Shown here piece after piece: positions 1 to 5,252 of a stretch of DNA of 5,252 nt. Under the pieces are notes generated by a model. It searched no databases. It worked only from the letters and a program-made list of their open reading frames with translations, and was not told the origin of the DNA. The position numbers were made by a program, and so were the translations under genes. The DNA comes from an uncultured Oscillospiraceae bacterium (lineage in GTDB: Bacteria > Bacillota > Clostridia > Oscillospirales > Oscillospiraceae): contig CAKTOJ010000105.1 in assembly GCA_934589665.1 (NCBI GenBank), forward strand, positions 1-5,252, read 5' to 3'. The first letter of the stretch is position 1. The number at the start of each line of letters is the position of its first letter.

Positions 1-324
1 CTCGGTAAGACTACCGATCAGCGTATGGCGATGCTCCGTCAGCAGGTCACCGACCTTCTGGACAACGGCAAGATGGAGACGACCGTCACCCGTGCCAAGG
101 AGATCAAGCCCATGGCCGAGAAGATGATCACCCTCGGCAAGAAGGGCGATCTGGCAGCGTACCGTCAGGCGATGGCGTTCATCACCCGCGAAGACGTCTG
201 CAAGAAGATCTTCAAGGAGCTGGCTCCCGCTTATGCTGAGCGCAACGGCGGTTATACCCGCATCGTCCGCACCGGCGTTCGCCGCGGCGACGCTGCTGAG
301 ACCGCGATCATCGAGCTGGTTTAA
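1..324 (+). CDS. rplQ: 50S ribosomal protein L17, 5'-truncated by window
   Basis: Structural protein of the large ribosomal subunit, located near the peptide exit tunnel. The reading frame is open from base 1 and gives 107 residues up to TAA at 322-324. It begins [12 protein letters not shown], which in L17 proteins lies about five residues after the start, so only a few N-terminal residues are missing. Other L17 hallmarks are [13 protein letters not shown], the [10 protein letters not shown] segment, the GGYTRI motif and the C-terminal [14 protein letters not shown]. The stretch between FITRED and the GGYTRI motif is shorter than in Bacillus L17, as in many Clostridia. All ten lysines are AAG and arginines are CGT/CGC only, the codon use of a highly expressed gene. 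L17 normally ends the rpsM-rpsK-rpsD-rpoA-rplQ cluster; the upstream genes are outside the window. The strong terminator just downstream fits an operon end. Confidence 0.97.
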   Translation, partial: LGKTTDQRMAMLRQQVTDLLDNGKMETTVTRAKEIKPMAEKMITLGKKGDLAAYRQAMAFITREDVCKKIFKELAPAYAERNGGYTRIVRTGVRRGDAAETAIIELV

Positions 325-341
325 GCGACAATAATAAGAGA

Positions 342-389
342 AAAAGCCCTTTTGTATGGCAGATCGCGAAGCCATACAAAAGGGCTTTT
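342..389 (+). terminator. Rho-independent terminator of the rplQ operon
   Basis: A perfect 19-bp inverted repeat (342-360 with 371-389) surrounds a 10-base loop. It begins 17 bases after the rplQ stop. The right arm ends in TTTT and is followed by ATC, while the left arm starts within a run of A, so the stem has an A/U base and GC-rich middle (GCCC/GGGC). An A-run at 341-345 could also let it work from the opposite strand, but no minus-strand gene reaches it. It should isolate the ribosomal operon from the deacetylase gene. Confidence 0.92.
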
Positions 390-505
390 ATCATATTCAC
401 TCTGGTAAAACAAAACGGGTTTGTCCGTCACCTTTTTGAATCGAAAGCATCGCGCATAGCGGCATCAGAGGCTGCATAGACTCTTTCGAGAGGGGAGGCG
501 GCAGC

Positions 506-1240
506 ATGAGACGATACAGAAACGTGCTATTTCTGCTTGCCGTGCCGCTGCTTGCGCTGCTGGCCTGCCAGCAGGAGAAAGCGGCGGTCACGACCATATC
601 CACACAGCCGCCGGAGAAATATGTCGCGCTGACCTTTGACGACGGCCCATGGCCGGGGACGACAGAGCAGCTGCTCGACGGCCGTGCCGAGCGCGGCACC
701 AAGGCGACCTTCTTCCTCATCGGTGAGCAGATCGGGGCGATGGAGGACACCGTCCGCCGCATGACGGAGGAGGGACATCAGGTCGGCAATCACACCTACA
801 CGCATATGGATCTCAGTCGGGGCAGCGCGGCTGAGCGGCTGCACGAGGTTGAGGAGACCAATGCGCTGCTCACGGAGCTGCTGGGAGAGGATACCTACTG
901 GCTGCGGCCGCCATGGGGGTTTATGGCAGAGGAAACGGCACGGGAGATTAACGTGCCGATGGTCTACTGGTCGCTCGACACGGAGGACTGGCGCAGATTG
1001 GATGCGGATGAGGTCGAGCGAGAGATCCTTGATAACGTCCGTGACGGGGATATTATTCTCATGCACGATCCCTATGCCACAAGCGTAGAGGCCGCGCTGC
1101 GTGCAATCGATGAGCTGCGCGGGCAGGGTTATCGATTTGTCACGCTTGAGGAGCTGTTTGCACGCAAGGGGGTGGAGCCACGGCCCGGCACACTGTATAT
1201 CCGGCCGGACGAGGTAAAGAGCAGCTCGGCGGATCAATGA
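506..1240 (+). CDS. Polysaccharide deacetylase lipoprotein (NodB domain, CE4 family)
   Basis: Predicted metal-dependent N-deacetylase of 244 residues, probably acting on GlcNAc-containing cell-wall or extracellular glycans. Residues 1-21 form a lipoprotein signal: positive MRRYR, a hydrophobic stretch (7-20) and a lipobox ending LLA with Cys21 as the lipidation site. The NodB domain spans about 38-215 and shows all five CE4 motifs: TFDDG (43-47; Asp45 catalytic base, Asp46 metal), HTYTH (96-100; metal His96 and His100), RPPWG (134-138), the DTEDW segment (158-162) and LMHD (185-188; His187). The tail GYRFVTLEELF is also typical. The start is ATG at 506, preceded by AGGGGAGG at 491-498 with 7-base spacing. 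No clear promoter was seen in 391-505. The stop codon touches the terminator it shares with convergent secG. Peptidoglycan GlcNAc deacetylase (PgdA-like) is the likeliest role; chitooligosaccharide or spore-wall substrates are possible. Confidence 0.93.
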   Translation: MRRYRNVLFLLAVPLLALLACQQEKAAVTTISTQPPEKYVALTFDDGPWPGTTEQLLDGRAERGTKATFFLIGEQIGAMEDTVRRMTEEGHQVGNHTYTHMDLSRGSAAERLHEVEETNALLTELLGEDTYWLRPPWGFMAEETAREINVPMVYWSLDTEDWRRLDADEVEREILDNVRDGDIILMHDPYATSVEAALRAIDELRGQGYRFVTLEELFARKGVEPRPGTLYIRPDEVKSSSADQ

Positions 1241-1241
1241 A

Positions 1242-1277
1242 AAAAGAGAGCGGAAACTTCTGTTTCCGCTCTCTTTT
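1242..1277. terminator. Bidirectional terminator between the deacetylase and secG
   Basis: A perfect 16-bp inverted repeat (1242-1257 with 1262-1277) with a four-base loop TTCT. On the plus strand it ends TTTTA; on the minus strand it is followed by an uninterrupted run of six U (bases 1245-1240). It lies in the 52-base gap between the deacetylase stop (1238-1240) and the secG stop (1293-1295), two convergent genes, so one hairpin should end both transcripts. The minus-strand U-run is the stronger, which suggests more efficient termination for secG. Confidence 0.93.
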
Positions 1278-1292
1278 ATGTCCGGTAAAGGA

Positions 1293-1520
1293 TCAGATCA
1301 TGTTGAGCACAAGCGTGAGGATGATGAACGCAGCGCCCACCCACTTGGTTGCGCGGGCCAGTCTGGCATCCATGCTCTTAGCCTTGTTCTTGCTCATAAA
1401 GGAATCAGCCACGCCGCCGATCGCACCGCTCAAACCGGCGGACTTGCCACTCTGGAAAAGCACGATGCCGATGACGAACAGACCGCAGAGAAGCTGAAGA
1501 ATGGTGATAAACAGTTTCAT
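1293..1520 (-). CDS. secG: Protein translocase subunit SecG
   Basis: Small membrane subunit of the SecYEG protein-conducting channel, which assists SecA-driven export. The 75-residue product has the usual SecG length and layout. A first membrane helix covers about 3-22 (LFITILQLLCGLFVIGIVLF) and runs into the SecG signature QSGKSAGLSGAIGG (23-36). A charged cytoplasmic loop (SKNKAKSMDARLARATK) follows, then a second helix at about 60-75. The ATG at 1518-1520 has a GGAGG Shine-Dalgarno (minus strand, bases 1530-1534) with 9-base spacing. A good promoter lies just upstream, so it is probably transcribed alone, with possible readthrough from the ABC ATPase gene. In many Firmicutes secG precedes rnr and smpB; here the gene is followed by the shared terminator instead. 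Confidence 0.96.
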   Translation of the reverse strand: MKLFITILQLLCGLFVIGIVLFQSGKSAGLSGAIGGVADSFMSKNKAKSMDARLARATKWVGAAFIILTLVLNMI

Positions 1521-1577
1521 GTTTGAAAGCCTCCAAAAACTTGATAAACGCGCGAAACGCTGTATTCACAGGTTGTA

Positions 1578-1606
1578 ATCATATCATAGTGCATCCCAAA
1601 AAGCAA
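1578..1606 (-). promoter_or_regulatory. Sigma-A-type promoter of secG
   Basis: Reading the minus strand, TTGCTT (-35, bases 1606-1601) and TATGAT (-10, bases 1583-1578) are separated by 17 bases. Transcription would begin near 1571, giving a leader of about 50 bases before the secG ATG. A second, overlapping TATGAT (1588-1583) lies only 12 bases from the -35 and is less likely to be used. The site sits in the 102-base gap between the ABC ATPase stop and secG. Confidence 0.75.
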
Positions 1607-1622
1607 GGGGAAAAACGCATTT

Positions 1623-2378
1623 TTACAGTACTTTCGCAAGGAAGGACTGCAAGCGCTCGCTCTGCGGGTGCTCGAAAATCTCATGCGGCGAGCCCTCCTC
1701 CACGATAGCGCCGTCGGCCATGAAAACAACACGGCTTGCGACTTCGCGGGCAAAGCCCATCTCATGCGTAACGACGACCATCGTCATGCCCTCGTGCGCC
1801 AGGTCGCGCATAAGGTCGAGCACCTCGCCGACCATCTCCGGATCAAGCGCGCTTGTCGGCTCGTCGAATAGCATGACCTCCGGCTCCATGGCCAGCGCGC
1901 GGACGATGGCGATGCGCTGCTTCTGCCCGCCGGAAAGCATGGCGGGATATTCGTCCGCCTTATCAGCAAGTCCGATGCGCTCGAGCAGCTTCATAGCCTG
2001 TGCGTCAGCTTCATCCTGCGTTTTCAGCTTGAGCTGTACAGGCGCAAGCGTGATATTTTTCTTCACCGTCATATTCGGGAAGAGGTTGAAGTGCTGGAAT
2101 ACCATACCCATGGAGCGGCGGTGCAGGTCGATGTTGACCTTTTTGCCGCTGATCTCGACATCCTTGAAGAAGATCTTTCCGGCCGTCGGCGTTTCCAGCA
2201 GGTTCAGGCAGCGCAGCAGGGTCGACTTACCGGAGCCGGAGGGCCCGATGATGGCGACGACCTCGCCTCCTGCCACCCGAAGGGAGCAGTCATTGAGTGC
2301 GTGGACCGCGCCGTTGTTATAGCGCTTGACCACATGCTCAACGCGGATCAGATCAGTGCTTGTCGCCACGGCGCCCAT
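1623..2378 (-). CDS. Amino acid ABC transporter ATP-binding protein (GlnQ/polar amino acid type)
   Basis: Cytoplasmic ATPase subunit of an importer, 251 residues from the chosen start. All nucleotide-binding motifs are intact: Walker [10 protein letters not shown] (45-53), Q-loop VFQHFNLFP (Gln95), signature LSGGQKQR (148-155), Walker B VMLFDEP (168-174), D-loop SALD (176-179) and the switch His205 in [24 protein letters not shown] and [17 protein letters not shown] are typical of the polar amino acid family (GlnQ, HisP, ArtP). No permease or substrate-binding gene is present, so the substrate cannot be named and the ATPase must partner with subunits encoded elsewhere. The frame stays open upstream to 2447, but that extension would run into the divergent racemase gene and reads as antisense, so ATG at 2376-2378 is preferred. 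No Shine-Dalgarno precedes it; the transcript may be leaderless. No terminator was seen before secG. Confidence 0.92.
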   Translation of the reverse strand: MGAVATSTDLIRVEHVVKRYNNGAVHALNDCSLRVAGGEVVAIIGPSGSGKSTLLRCLNLLETPTAGKIFFKDVEISGKKVNIDLHRRSMGMVFQHFNLFPNMTVKKNITLAPVQLKLKTQDEADAQAMKLLERIGLADKADEYPAMLSGGQKQRIAIVRALAMEPEVMLFDEPTSALDPEMVGEVLDLMRDLAHEGMTMVVVTHEMGFAREVASRVVFMADGAIVEEGSPHEIFEHPQSERLQSFLAKVL

Positions 2379-2383
2379 TTGTA

Positions 2384-2393
2384 AATTATAATT
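2384..2393. promoter_or_regulatory. Palindromic shared -10 region of the divergent ATPase and racemase genes
   Basis: AATTATAATT is a perfect 10-bp palindrome containing TATAAT on both strands: 2387-2392 for the racemase (+) and 2390-2385 for the ATPase (-). It is flanked by direct repeats of TTGTAA (2379-2384 and 2392-2397). No good -35 hexamer was found at 17-bp spacing for either direction: the plus strand has TTGTCG 21 bases away, and the minus strand has only a weak TTCTTT at 17 or TTGTCC at 13. The -10 assignments are therefore plausible but unproven. Predicted starts are near 2399 (+) and exactly at the ATPase ATG, 2378 (-). Confidence 0.5.
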
Positions 2394-2399
2394 GTAAGC

Positions 2400-2405
2400 G
2401 GGGGG
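2400..2405 (+). promoter_or_regulatory. G-run ribosome binding site choosing the racemase start
   Basis: Six G residues lie 10 bases before ATG 2416. They can pair with the anti-Shine-Dalgarno sequence with one G-U pair. Two more in-frame ATGs follow at 2422 and 2434, but neither has its own purine-rich site at suitable distance, so 2416 is favoured. Confidence 0.5.
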
Positions 2406-2415
2406 ACAAAGAAAA

Positions 2416-3549
2416 ATGAATATGAATACAGAAATGAACGTGCTCAATAATTCCTACCTGAGAATCGATACCGACCGTGTGCGCGCAAATGTGCGCACGA
2501 TTATCCAATCTCTGCCCGCGGGCGTCAAACTGATCCCCGTTCTCAAGGATGACGCTTACGGTATGGGAATGGTCGGCATGGCGCGCACGCTTTCCGTGTT
2601 TCCTGAGTTGGACATGCTTGCCGTGACGCATGTGTCCGAGGGTGTCACGCTGCGCCGCGAGGGCATACGGCAGGACATTCTGGTCATGGGCGGCGTGCTG
2701 CCGTTCCAGTATGCCGCCGCGCTGCAAAACGACTTGACGCTCGCCGTCAGCCGCACCGGCATGCTCGGAGAGCTTGCCGTGCTGTGCGCGGAGCAGGAGA
2801 GGACGCTGTGTGTGCAGATCAAAATTGAAACGGGCCTGCACCGCATCGGCGTTGTACCGGGAAGAGAGATGGACGAGCTGATCGAAGAGCTCAAAGCGGC
2901 GGAGCCGTACATCAAGGTCACGGGCGCGTTTTCACACTTTGCGCAGGCGGAGGATGAGGCCGTGTCGCAAAAGCAGTACGACCTTTTCCTCAAGGGTGTG
3001 GCCCAGCTGGAGGACGCCGGGATACAGATTCCGATGCGGCATATCAGCGGCTCGGAGAGCACGGAGCTTCACCCCCAGTATTCACTTGACGCTGTTCGCA
3101 TCGGCCGCCGGCTTTATATGGACCATCCCGTAAAGCCGCTCGGCGGCATCCGCGAGGCTGTGTCGTGGCGCAGCTATGTCACGCATGTCGAGCTGCGCCA
3201 TGCAGGCGACACGCTGGGCTACGGCGGAAAGTTTCATCTTCCCGCCGATACCCTTGTGGCGACGATCGGTGTCGGGTATGGCGACGGACTCAACGAAGCA
3301 CTGGCCGCCTGTCATGCGCCGGTGCTGGTTTACGGAAAGCGCTGTCCGCTGCTTGCCTGCTGCATGGATCAGAGCTTTGTGGACGTGACAGGACTTGACG
3401 TTCAGGTCGGCGATGAGGTGACGCTCTTCGGTTGTGACCGCGAGGGGAACCTCCTTTCCTCGCAGGAGGTGGCAAATCTGATCGGGGATAATGAGGGCTG
3501 CGGCCTGACCTCGGCGCTCTCTTCGCGCGTGGCACGGCTGTATGAATAA
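2416..3549 (+). CDS. alr: Alanine racemase family protein (divergent)
   Basis: PLP-dependent fold-III racemase, 377 residues, probably making D-alanine for peptidoglycan. Key residues of the Geobacillus enzyme have clear counterparts: PLP lysine Lys44 in LKDDAYGMG, Lys136 and Arg143 in [10 protein letters not shown], Arg228 in VRIGRRLY (pyridine nitrogen contact), catalytic Tyr269 in LGYGGKF, GVGYGDG (285-291) and Met317-Asp318 in CMDQ. The (beta/alpha)8 barrel covers about 12-245 and the C-terminal beta domain the rest, ending SSRVARLYE. Several usual motifs are altered: AYGHG is AYGMG, the GRV before the MD pair is lost (LLACCMDQ), and the final T-x-x-YE is missing (NEGCGLTSA). Substrate could therefore be another amino acid, such as serine, and this may be a second copy; the symbol marks the family. 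It faces the ABC ATPase gene across 37 bp. No clear terminator follows it. Confidence 0.87.
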   Translation: MNMNTEMNVLNNSYLRIDTDRVRANVRTIIQSLPAGVKLIPVLKDDAYGMGMVGMARTLSVFPELDMLAVTHVSEGVTLRREGIRQDILVMGGVLPFQYAAALQNDLTLAVSRTGMLGELAVLCAEQERTLCVQIKIETGLHRIGVVPGREMDELIEELKAAEPYIKVTGAFSHFAQAEDEAVSQKQYDLFLKGVAQLEDAGIQIPMRHISGSESTELHPQYSLDAVRIGRRLYMDHPVKPLGGIREAVSWRSYVTHVELRHAGDTLGYGGKFHLPADTLVATIGVGYGDGLNEALAACHAPVLVYGKRCPLLACCMDQSFVDVTGLDVQVGDEVTLFGCDREGNLLSSQEVANLIGDNEGCGLTSALSSRVARLYE

Positions 3550-3576
3550 ATCCTCATGCGGGGATAGAGCTTGCCC

Positions 3577-3614
3577 GTGCAAAAATGTGTGCCAGTAAGG
3601 GATTATTTTTGCGC
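3577..3614 (+). repeat. Imperfect inverted repeat between the racemase gene and argR
   Basis: GTGCAAAAAT (3577-3586) pairs with ATTTTTGCGC (3605-3614), ten pairs including one G-U, around an 18-base loop. It lies 27 bases after the racemase stop and just upstream of the argR promoter. There is no U-run directly after it, so it is not a standard terminator. It could be a weak transcript-end hairpin or part of an operator, or it may be chance in AT-rich DNA. Confidence 0.4.
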
Positions 3615-3619
3615 AGGCA

Positions 3620-3648
3620 TTGCATAATTTTTTGTCTGACTGTATAAT
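3620..3648 (+). promoter_or_regulatory. Sigma-A-type promoter of argR
   Basis: TTGCAT (-35, 3620-3625) and a perfect TATAAT (-10, 3643-3648) are separated by 17 bases. Transcription would start near 3655, leaving a leader of about 38 bases before the argR ATG. The -35 lies inside ATTGCATA (3619-3626), which resembles one half of the Bacillus ARG box, so ArgR could control its own gene, but the second half-site is poor. Confidence 0.77.
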
Positions 3649-3679
3649 ATCCATACTCCTCAGCGCAAAATCATACGAT

Positions 3680-3684
3680 GGGGG
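3680..3684 (+). promoter_or_regulatory. Ribosome binding site deciding the argR start
   Basis: GGGGG lies 8 bases before ATG 3693. The in-frame ATG at 3678 overlaps this G-run and has no Shine-Dalgarno of its own, so the shorter start is preferred. It also removes five residues (MGAWS) that do not belong to the conserved ArgR N-terminus. Confidence 0.6.
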
Positions 3685-3692
3685 CATGGAGC

Positions 3693-4148
3693 ATGAAGAG
3701 CAGACGACAGGAAAAGATCCTCGAGCTGATCGCGCAGTATTCCATTGAAACGCAGGAAGAGCTGATCGAGCGCCTTGCCGGGTGCGGCATTGTCAGCACG
3801 CAGGCAACGGTCTCGCGCGACATCAAGCAGCTTCATCTGTATAAGGAGCCATGCGGGGGCGGACGCTACCGGTATGCCGCTGCTGAACGCTCCGCGGGAT
3901 ATGATTTTTTTGACCGGCTCCAGCGCATCCTGCGCGAGTGCAGCCTGAAGGCGGACTACGCAAAGAACCTTGTGGTGCTCAAAACGATGCCGGGGCTTGC
4001 CAGTGCGGCGGGCGCGGCCTTTGACGCGATGGACGGTATCTCGGAGATGCTCGGCTGTGTGTGCGGCGACGATACCGTGCTGATCGTCATGCGTGACGAG
4101 ATCTCCGCTGCTTCCCTGTGCGGAGAGCTCCGCGGCTATTGCAAATAA
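3693..4148 (+). CDS. argR: Arginine repressor ArgR/AhrC
   Basis: Arginine-sensing transcription factor, normally a hexamer that represses arginine synthesis genes and may activate catabolic ones. The 151-residue product has the usual family length. The N-terminal winged helix-turn-helix covers about 1-65: MKSRRQEKILELI, IETQEELIERL and the DNA-recognition motif STQATVSRDIKQLHL (35-49). The C-terminal oligomerisation and arginine-binding domain covers about 72-151, with DYAKNLVVLKTMPGLASA (88-105) and GDDT (125-128), whose Asp126-Asp127 pair binds arginine. Cysteines replace the usual residues in the GTIAGDDT segment (GCVCGDDT). The start is ATG 3693, chosen by its G-run ribosome site. It has its own promoter and terminator and so is probably a single-gene unit. 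In many Firmicutes argR sits beside recN; here it lies between a racemase and an rRNA methyltransferase gene, so a second argR elsewhere is possible. Confidence 0.95.
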   Translation: MKSRRQEKILELIAQYSIETQEELIERLAGCGIVSTQATVSRDIKQLHLYKEPCGGGRYRYAAAERSAGYDFFDRLQRILRECSLKADYAKNLVVLKTMPGLASAAGAAFDAMDGISEMLGCVCGDDTVLIVMRDEISAASLCGELRGYCK

Positions 4149-4150
4149 CG

Positions 4151-4178
4151 AAAAGGCAAGGCGTTCGCCTTGCCTTTT
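4151..4178 (+). terminator. Rho-independent terminator of argR
   Basis: A perfect 12-bp inverted repeat (4151-4162 with 4167-4178) closes a GTTC loop and begins two bases after the argR stop codon. The right arm ends TTTT, followed by GCTTTATT. The stem is GC-rich at the top and A/U at the base. The -35 of the next gene's likely promoter lies within its right arm. Confidence 0.92.
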
Positions 4179-4198
4179 GCTTTATTCCGTGCTACAAT
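4170..4198 (+). promoter_or_regulatory. Probable promoter of the rRNA methyltransferase gene, overlapping the argR terminator
   Basis: TTGCCT (-35, 4170-4175) and TACAAT (-10, 4193-4198) are 17 bases apart. TGC directly before the -10 makes an extended -10 element (TGnTACAAT, 4190-4198). Transcription would start near 4205, about 27 bases before the ATG at 4232. The -35 lies in the right arm of the argR terminator stem, so the two signals share DNA. Confidence 0.6.
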
Positions 4199-4231
4199 TC
4201 TGACCGGAATTTTCAGAAAAGAGGACACGCC

Positions 4232-5252
4232 ATGAAAGCAGAAAGAGCCTATCCCCGCTTCACCATCACCGCCAAGGGAACGCGCTGGGTCGAGGGCGGC
4301 CACCCGTGGATCTATGCACAGGAGATTGTTTCCGGGCCTGAGGAGGTCGAGAACGGGACCATCGTGGACGCGGTGAGCGAGAAGGGGAAATACCTTGGCA
4401 GCGGATTTTTCTCCCGTGAGAGCAAAATCCGCATCCGACTGCTCTCGCGCAATGCGAACGACCGCTTTGATGCCGATTTCTGGCGGCGGCGCATCCGGTA
4501 TGCATGGAATTACCGCAAAACGGTCATGGGCTCCGACGTGTCCTGCTGCCGCGTGATCTTCGGCGAGGCGGATGGCTTTCCCGGCCTGACGGTCGACCGC
4601 TTTGAAAATCTGCTCGTCACGCAGACGCTCTCCGCCGGTATGGAGCGTATCAAGGGGATGCTCTTTCCGCTGCTGGCGGAGATTCTTGCGGAGGACGGCG
4701 TGGTGATCGATGGCATTTTTGAGCGCAACGACGTGGCTATCCGCGCGTTAGAGGGGTTGGAACAGGGAAAGGGCTGGTTTCCGCTTGCGGGGAAGAAAAC
4801 GCCTGAGAGTGCTGTGACGGAGATTTGTGAAAATGGGATCTTCTACCGCGTGGATGTGGAGAATGGGCAAAAGACGGGCTTTTTCCTCGATCAGAAATAT
4901 AACCGCCTCGCGGCCGCGCGTATCGCCCGCGGCCGGCGCGTGCTTGACTGCTTTACGCACACGGGGTCCTTTGCGCTCAATGCCGCCAGAGGCGGCGCGG
5001 AGCATGTCACGGCGGTGGACATCTCGCAGAGCGCCGTGGATATGGCGCGCGCGAACGCCGTGCGCAACGGTCTGGAGGGACGCATGGACTTCGTGCAGGC
5101 GGACGTGTTCGAGCTGCTGACGGAGCTGGAGAAAAAGGGCGGCAAGCCGTATGACTTTATCATTCTTGACCCGCCGGCCTTTACCAAGTCGCGCAAAACG
5201 GTCAAAAGTGCGGAGCGCGGCTATAAGGACATCAACCTCCGCGCCCTGCGGC
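4232..5252 (+). CDS. Class I SAM-dependent rRNA methyltransferase (RlmI/YwbD-like), 3'-truncated by window
   Basis: Predicted 23S rRNA cytosine-C5 methyltransferase; E. coli RlmI modifies C1962. The frame is open from ATG 4232 to the window end, giving 340 residues of an expected 390-400. GAGGA (4221-4225) lies 6 bases before the start. An N-terminal PUA-like RNA-binding domain covers about 10-90 (KGTRWVEGGHPWIYAQEI). The family motifs ADGFPGLTVDRF (113-124) and NGQKTGFFLDQKYNR (211-225) follow. The Rossmann methyltransferase fold starts at about 236 with motif I VLDCFTHTGSFALNAARGGA (237-256, SAM binding), the acidic VDIS (262-265) and motif IV ILDPPAFTKS (311-320). The last visible residues, GYKDINLRALR, match the conserved helix before the catalytic cysteine segment, which lies beyond the window. 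The exact target base is inferred from family, not shown. It seems to be transcribed from its own promoter. Confidence 0.93.
   Translation, partial: MKAERAYPRFTITAKGTRWVEGGHPWIYAQEIVSGPEEVENGTIVDAVSEKGKYLGSGFFSRESKIRIRLLSRNANDRFDADFWRRRIRYAWNYRKTVMGSDVSCCRVIFGEADGFPGLTVDRFENLLVTQTLSAGMERIKGMLFPLLAEILAEDGVVIDGIFERNDVAIRALEGLEQGKGWFPLAGKKTPESAVTEICENGIFYRVDVENGQKTGFFLDQKYNRLAAARIARGRRVLDCFTHTGSFALNAARGGAEHVTAVDISQSAVDMARANAVRNGLEGRMDFVQADVFELLTELEKKGGKPYDFIILDPPAFTKSRKTVKSAERGYKDINLRALR

Noticed and set aside
527..1237. 236-residue open frame on the minus strand across the deacetylase gene
   Set aside because: It is antisense to a gene with all five CE4 motifs, has no recognisable domain, and would cross the bidirectional terminator region at its start. 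Long antisense frames are common in GC-rich coding DNA.
1546..1560. Direct repeat AAACGC (1546-1551, 1555-1560) in the secG leader
   Set aside because: Two copies of a six-base word nine bases apart are too short and too few to support a regulatory site.
1720..2322. 200-residue open frame on the plus strand opposite the ABC ATPase
   Set aside because: It is a low-complexity Ser/Arg-rich antisense shadow of a gene with complete ATPase motifs, without a ribosome site or a known domain.
2379..2447. N-terminal extension of the ABC ATPase to ATG 2447
   Set aside because: The extra 23 residues (starting [10 protein letters not shown]) are the reverse complement of the racemase start and its leader, match no ATPase N-terminus, and would overlap the divergent gene.
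3557..3579. Small hairpin after the racemase stop (CGGG/CCCG core) as a terminator
   Set aside because: Only four strong pairs plus two G-U pairs with an 11-base loop, and it is followed by A residues, not a U-run.
3082..3687. 201-residue minus-strand frame over the racemase 3' end and the argR promoter
   Set aside because: It is antisense to conserved racemase sequence and shows no family motif; it also spans the argR promoter.
4196..4211. AATTC/GAATT inverted repeat before the methyltransferase gene
   Set aside because: Five pairs with a six-base gap overlapping the -10 is compatible with chance; no other support for an operator.

Overview
The window looks like an ordinary chromosomal stretch from a moderately GC-rich Firmicute, most likely a Clostridia/Oscillospirales-type anaerobe. 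This is inferred from the Firmicute-style short L17, purine-rich Shine-Dalgarno sites, sigma-A-like promoters, strong U-tailed hairpin terminators, a lipoprotein polysaccharide deacetylase and an AhrC/ArgR-type repressor. Species cannot be fixed from the sequence alone. No phage, IS, CRISPR, tRNA or rRNA sequence was seen.

Layout: (1) 1-324, the 3' part of rplQ (ribosomal protein L17), the probable end of a ribosomal-protein operon, closed by a strong terminator at 342-389. (2) 506-1240 (+), a membrane-anchored NodB-type polysaccharide deacetylase, which converges on (3) 1293-1520 (-), secG. The two share a two-way terminator (1242-1277). (4) 1623-2378 (-), a polar-amino-acid-type ABC transporter ATPase with no permease or binding protein beside it. 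(5) 2416-3549 (+), a divergent alanine racemase family enzyme, transcribed away from the ATPase across only 37 bp. (6) 3693-4148 (+), argR with its own promoter and terminator. (7) 4232-5252 (+), an RlmI/YwbD-like rRNA methyltransferase cut by the window end.

The genes are mostly single units separated by terminators and promoters, not one pathway operon. Three of them concern amino acids: the ATPase (uptake), the racemase (D-alanine for peptidoglycan) and ArgR (arginine control). The deacetylase and racemase both touch the cell wall. No direct functional link between them is shown by the sequence.

The most unusual spot is the 37-bp gap between the ATPase and the racemase. It holds a palindromic TATAAT core readable as a -10 box on both strands, and the ATPase start has no Shine-Dalgarno and lies where transcription should begin, suggesting a leaderless mRNA. 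I found no convincing evidence of a new biological system.
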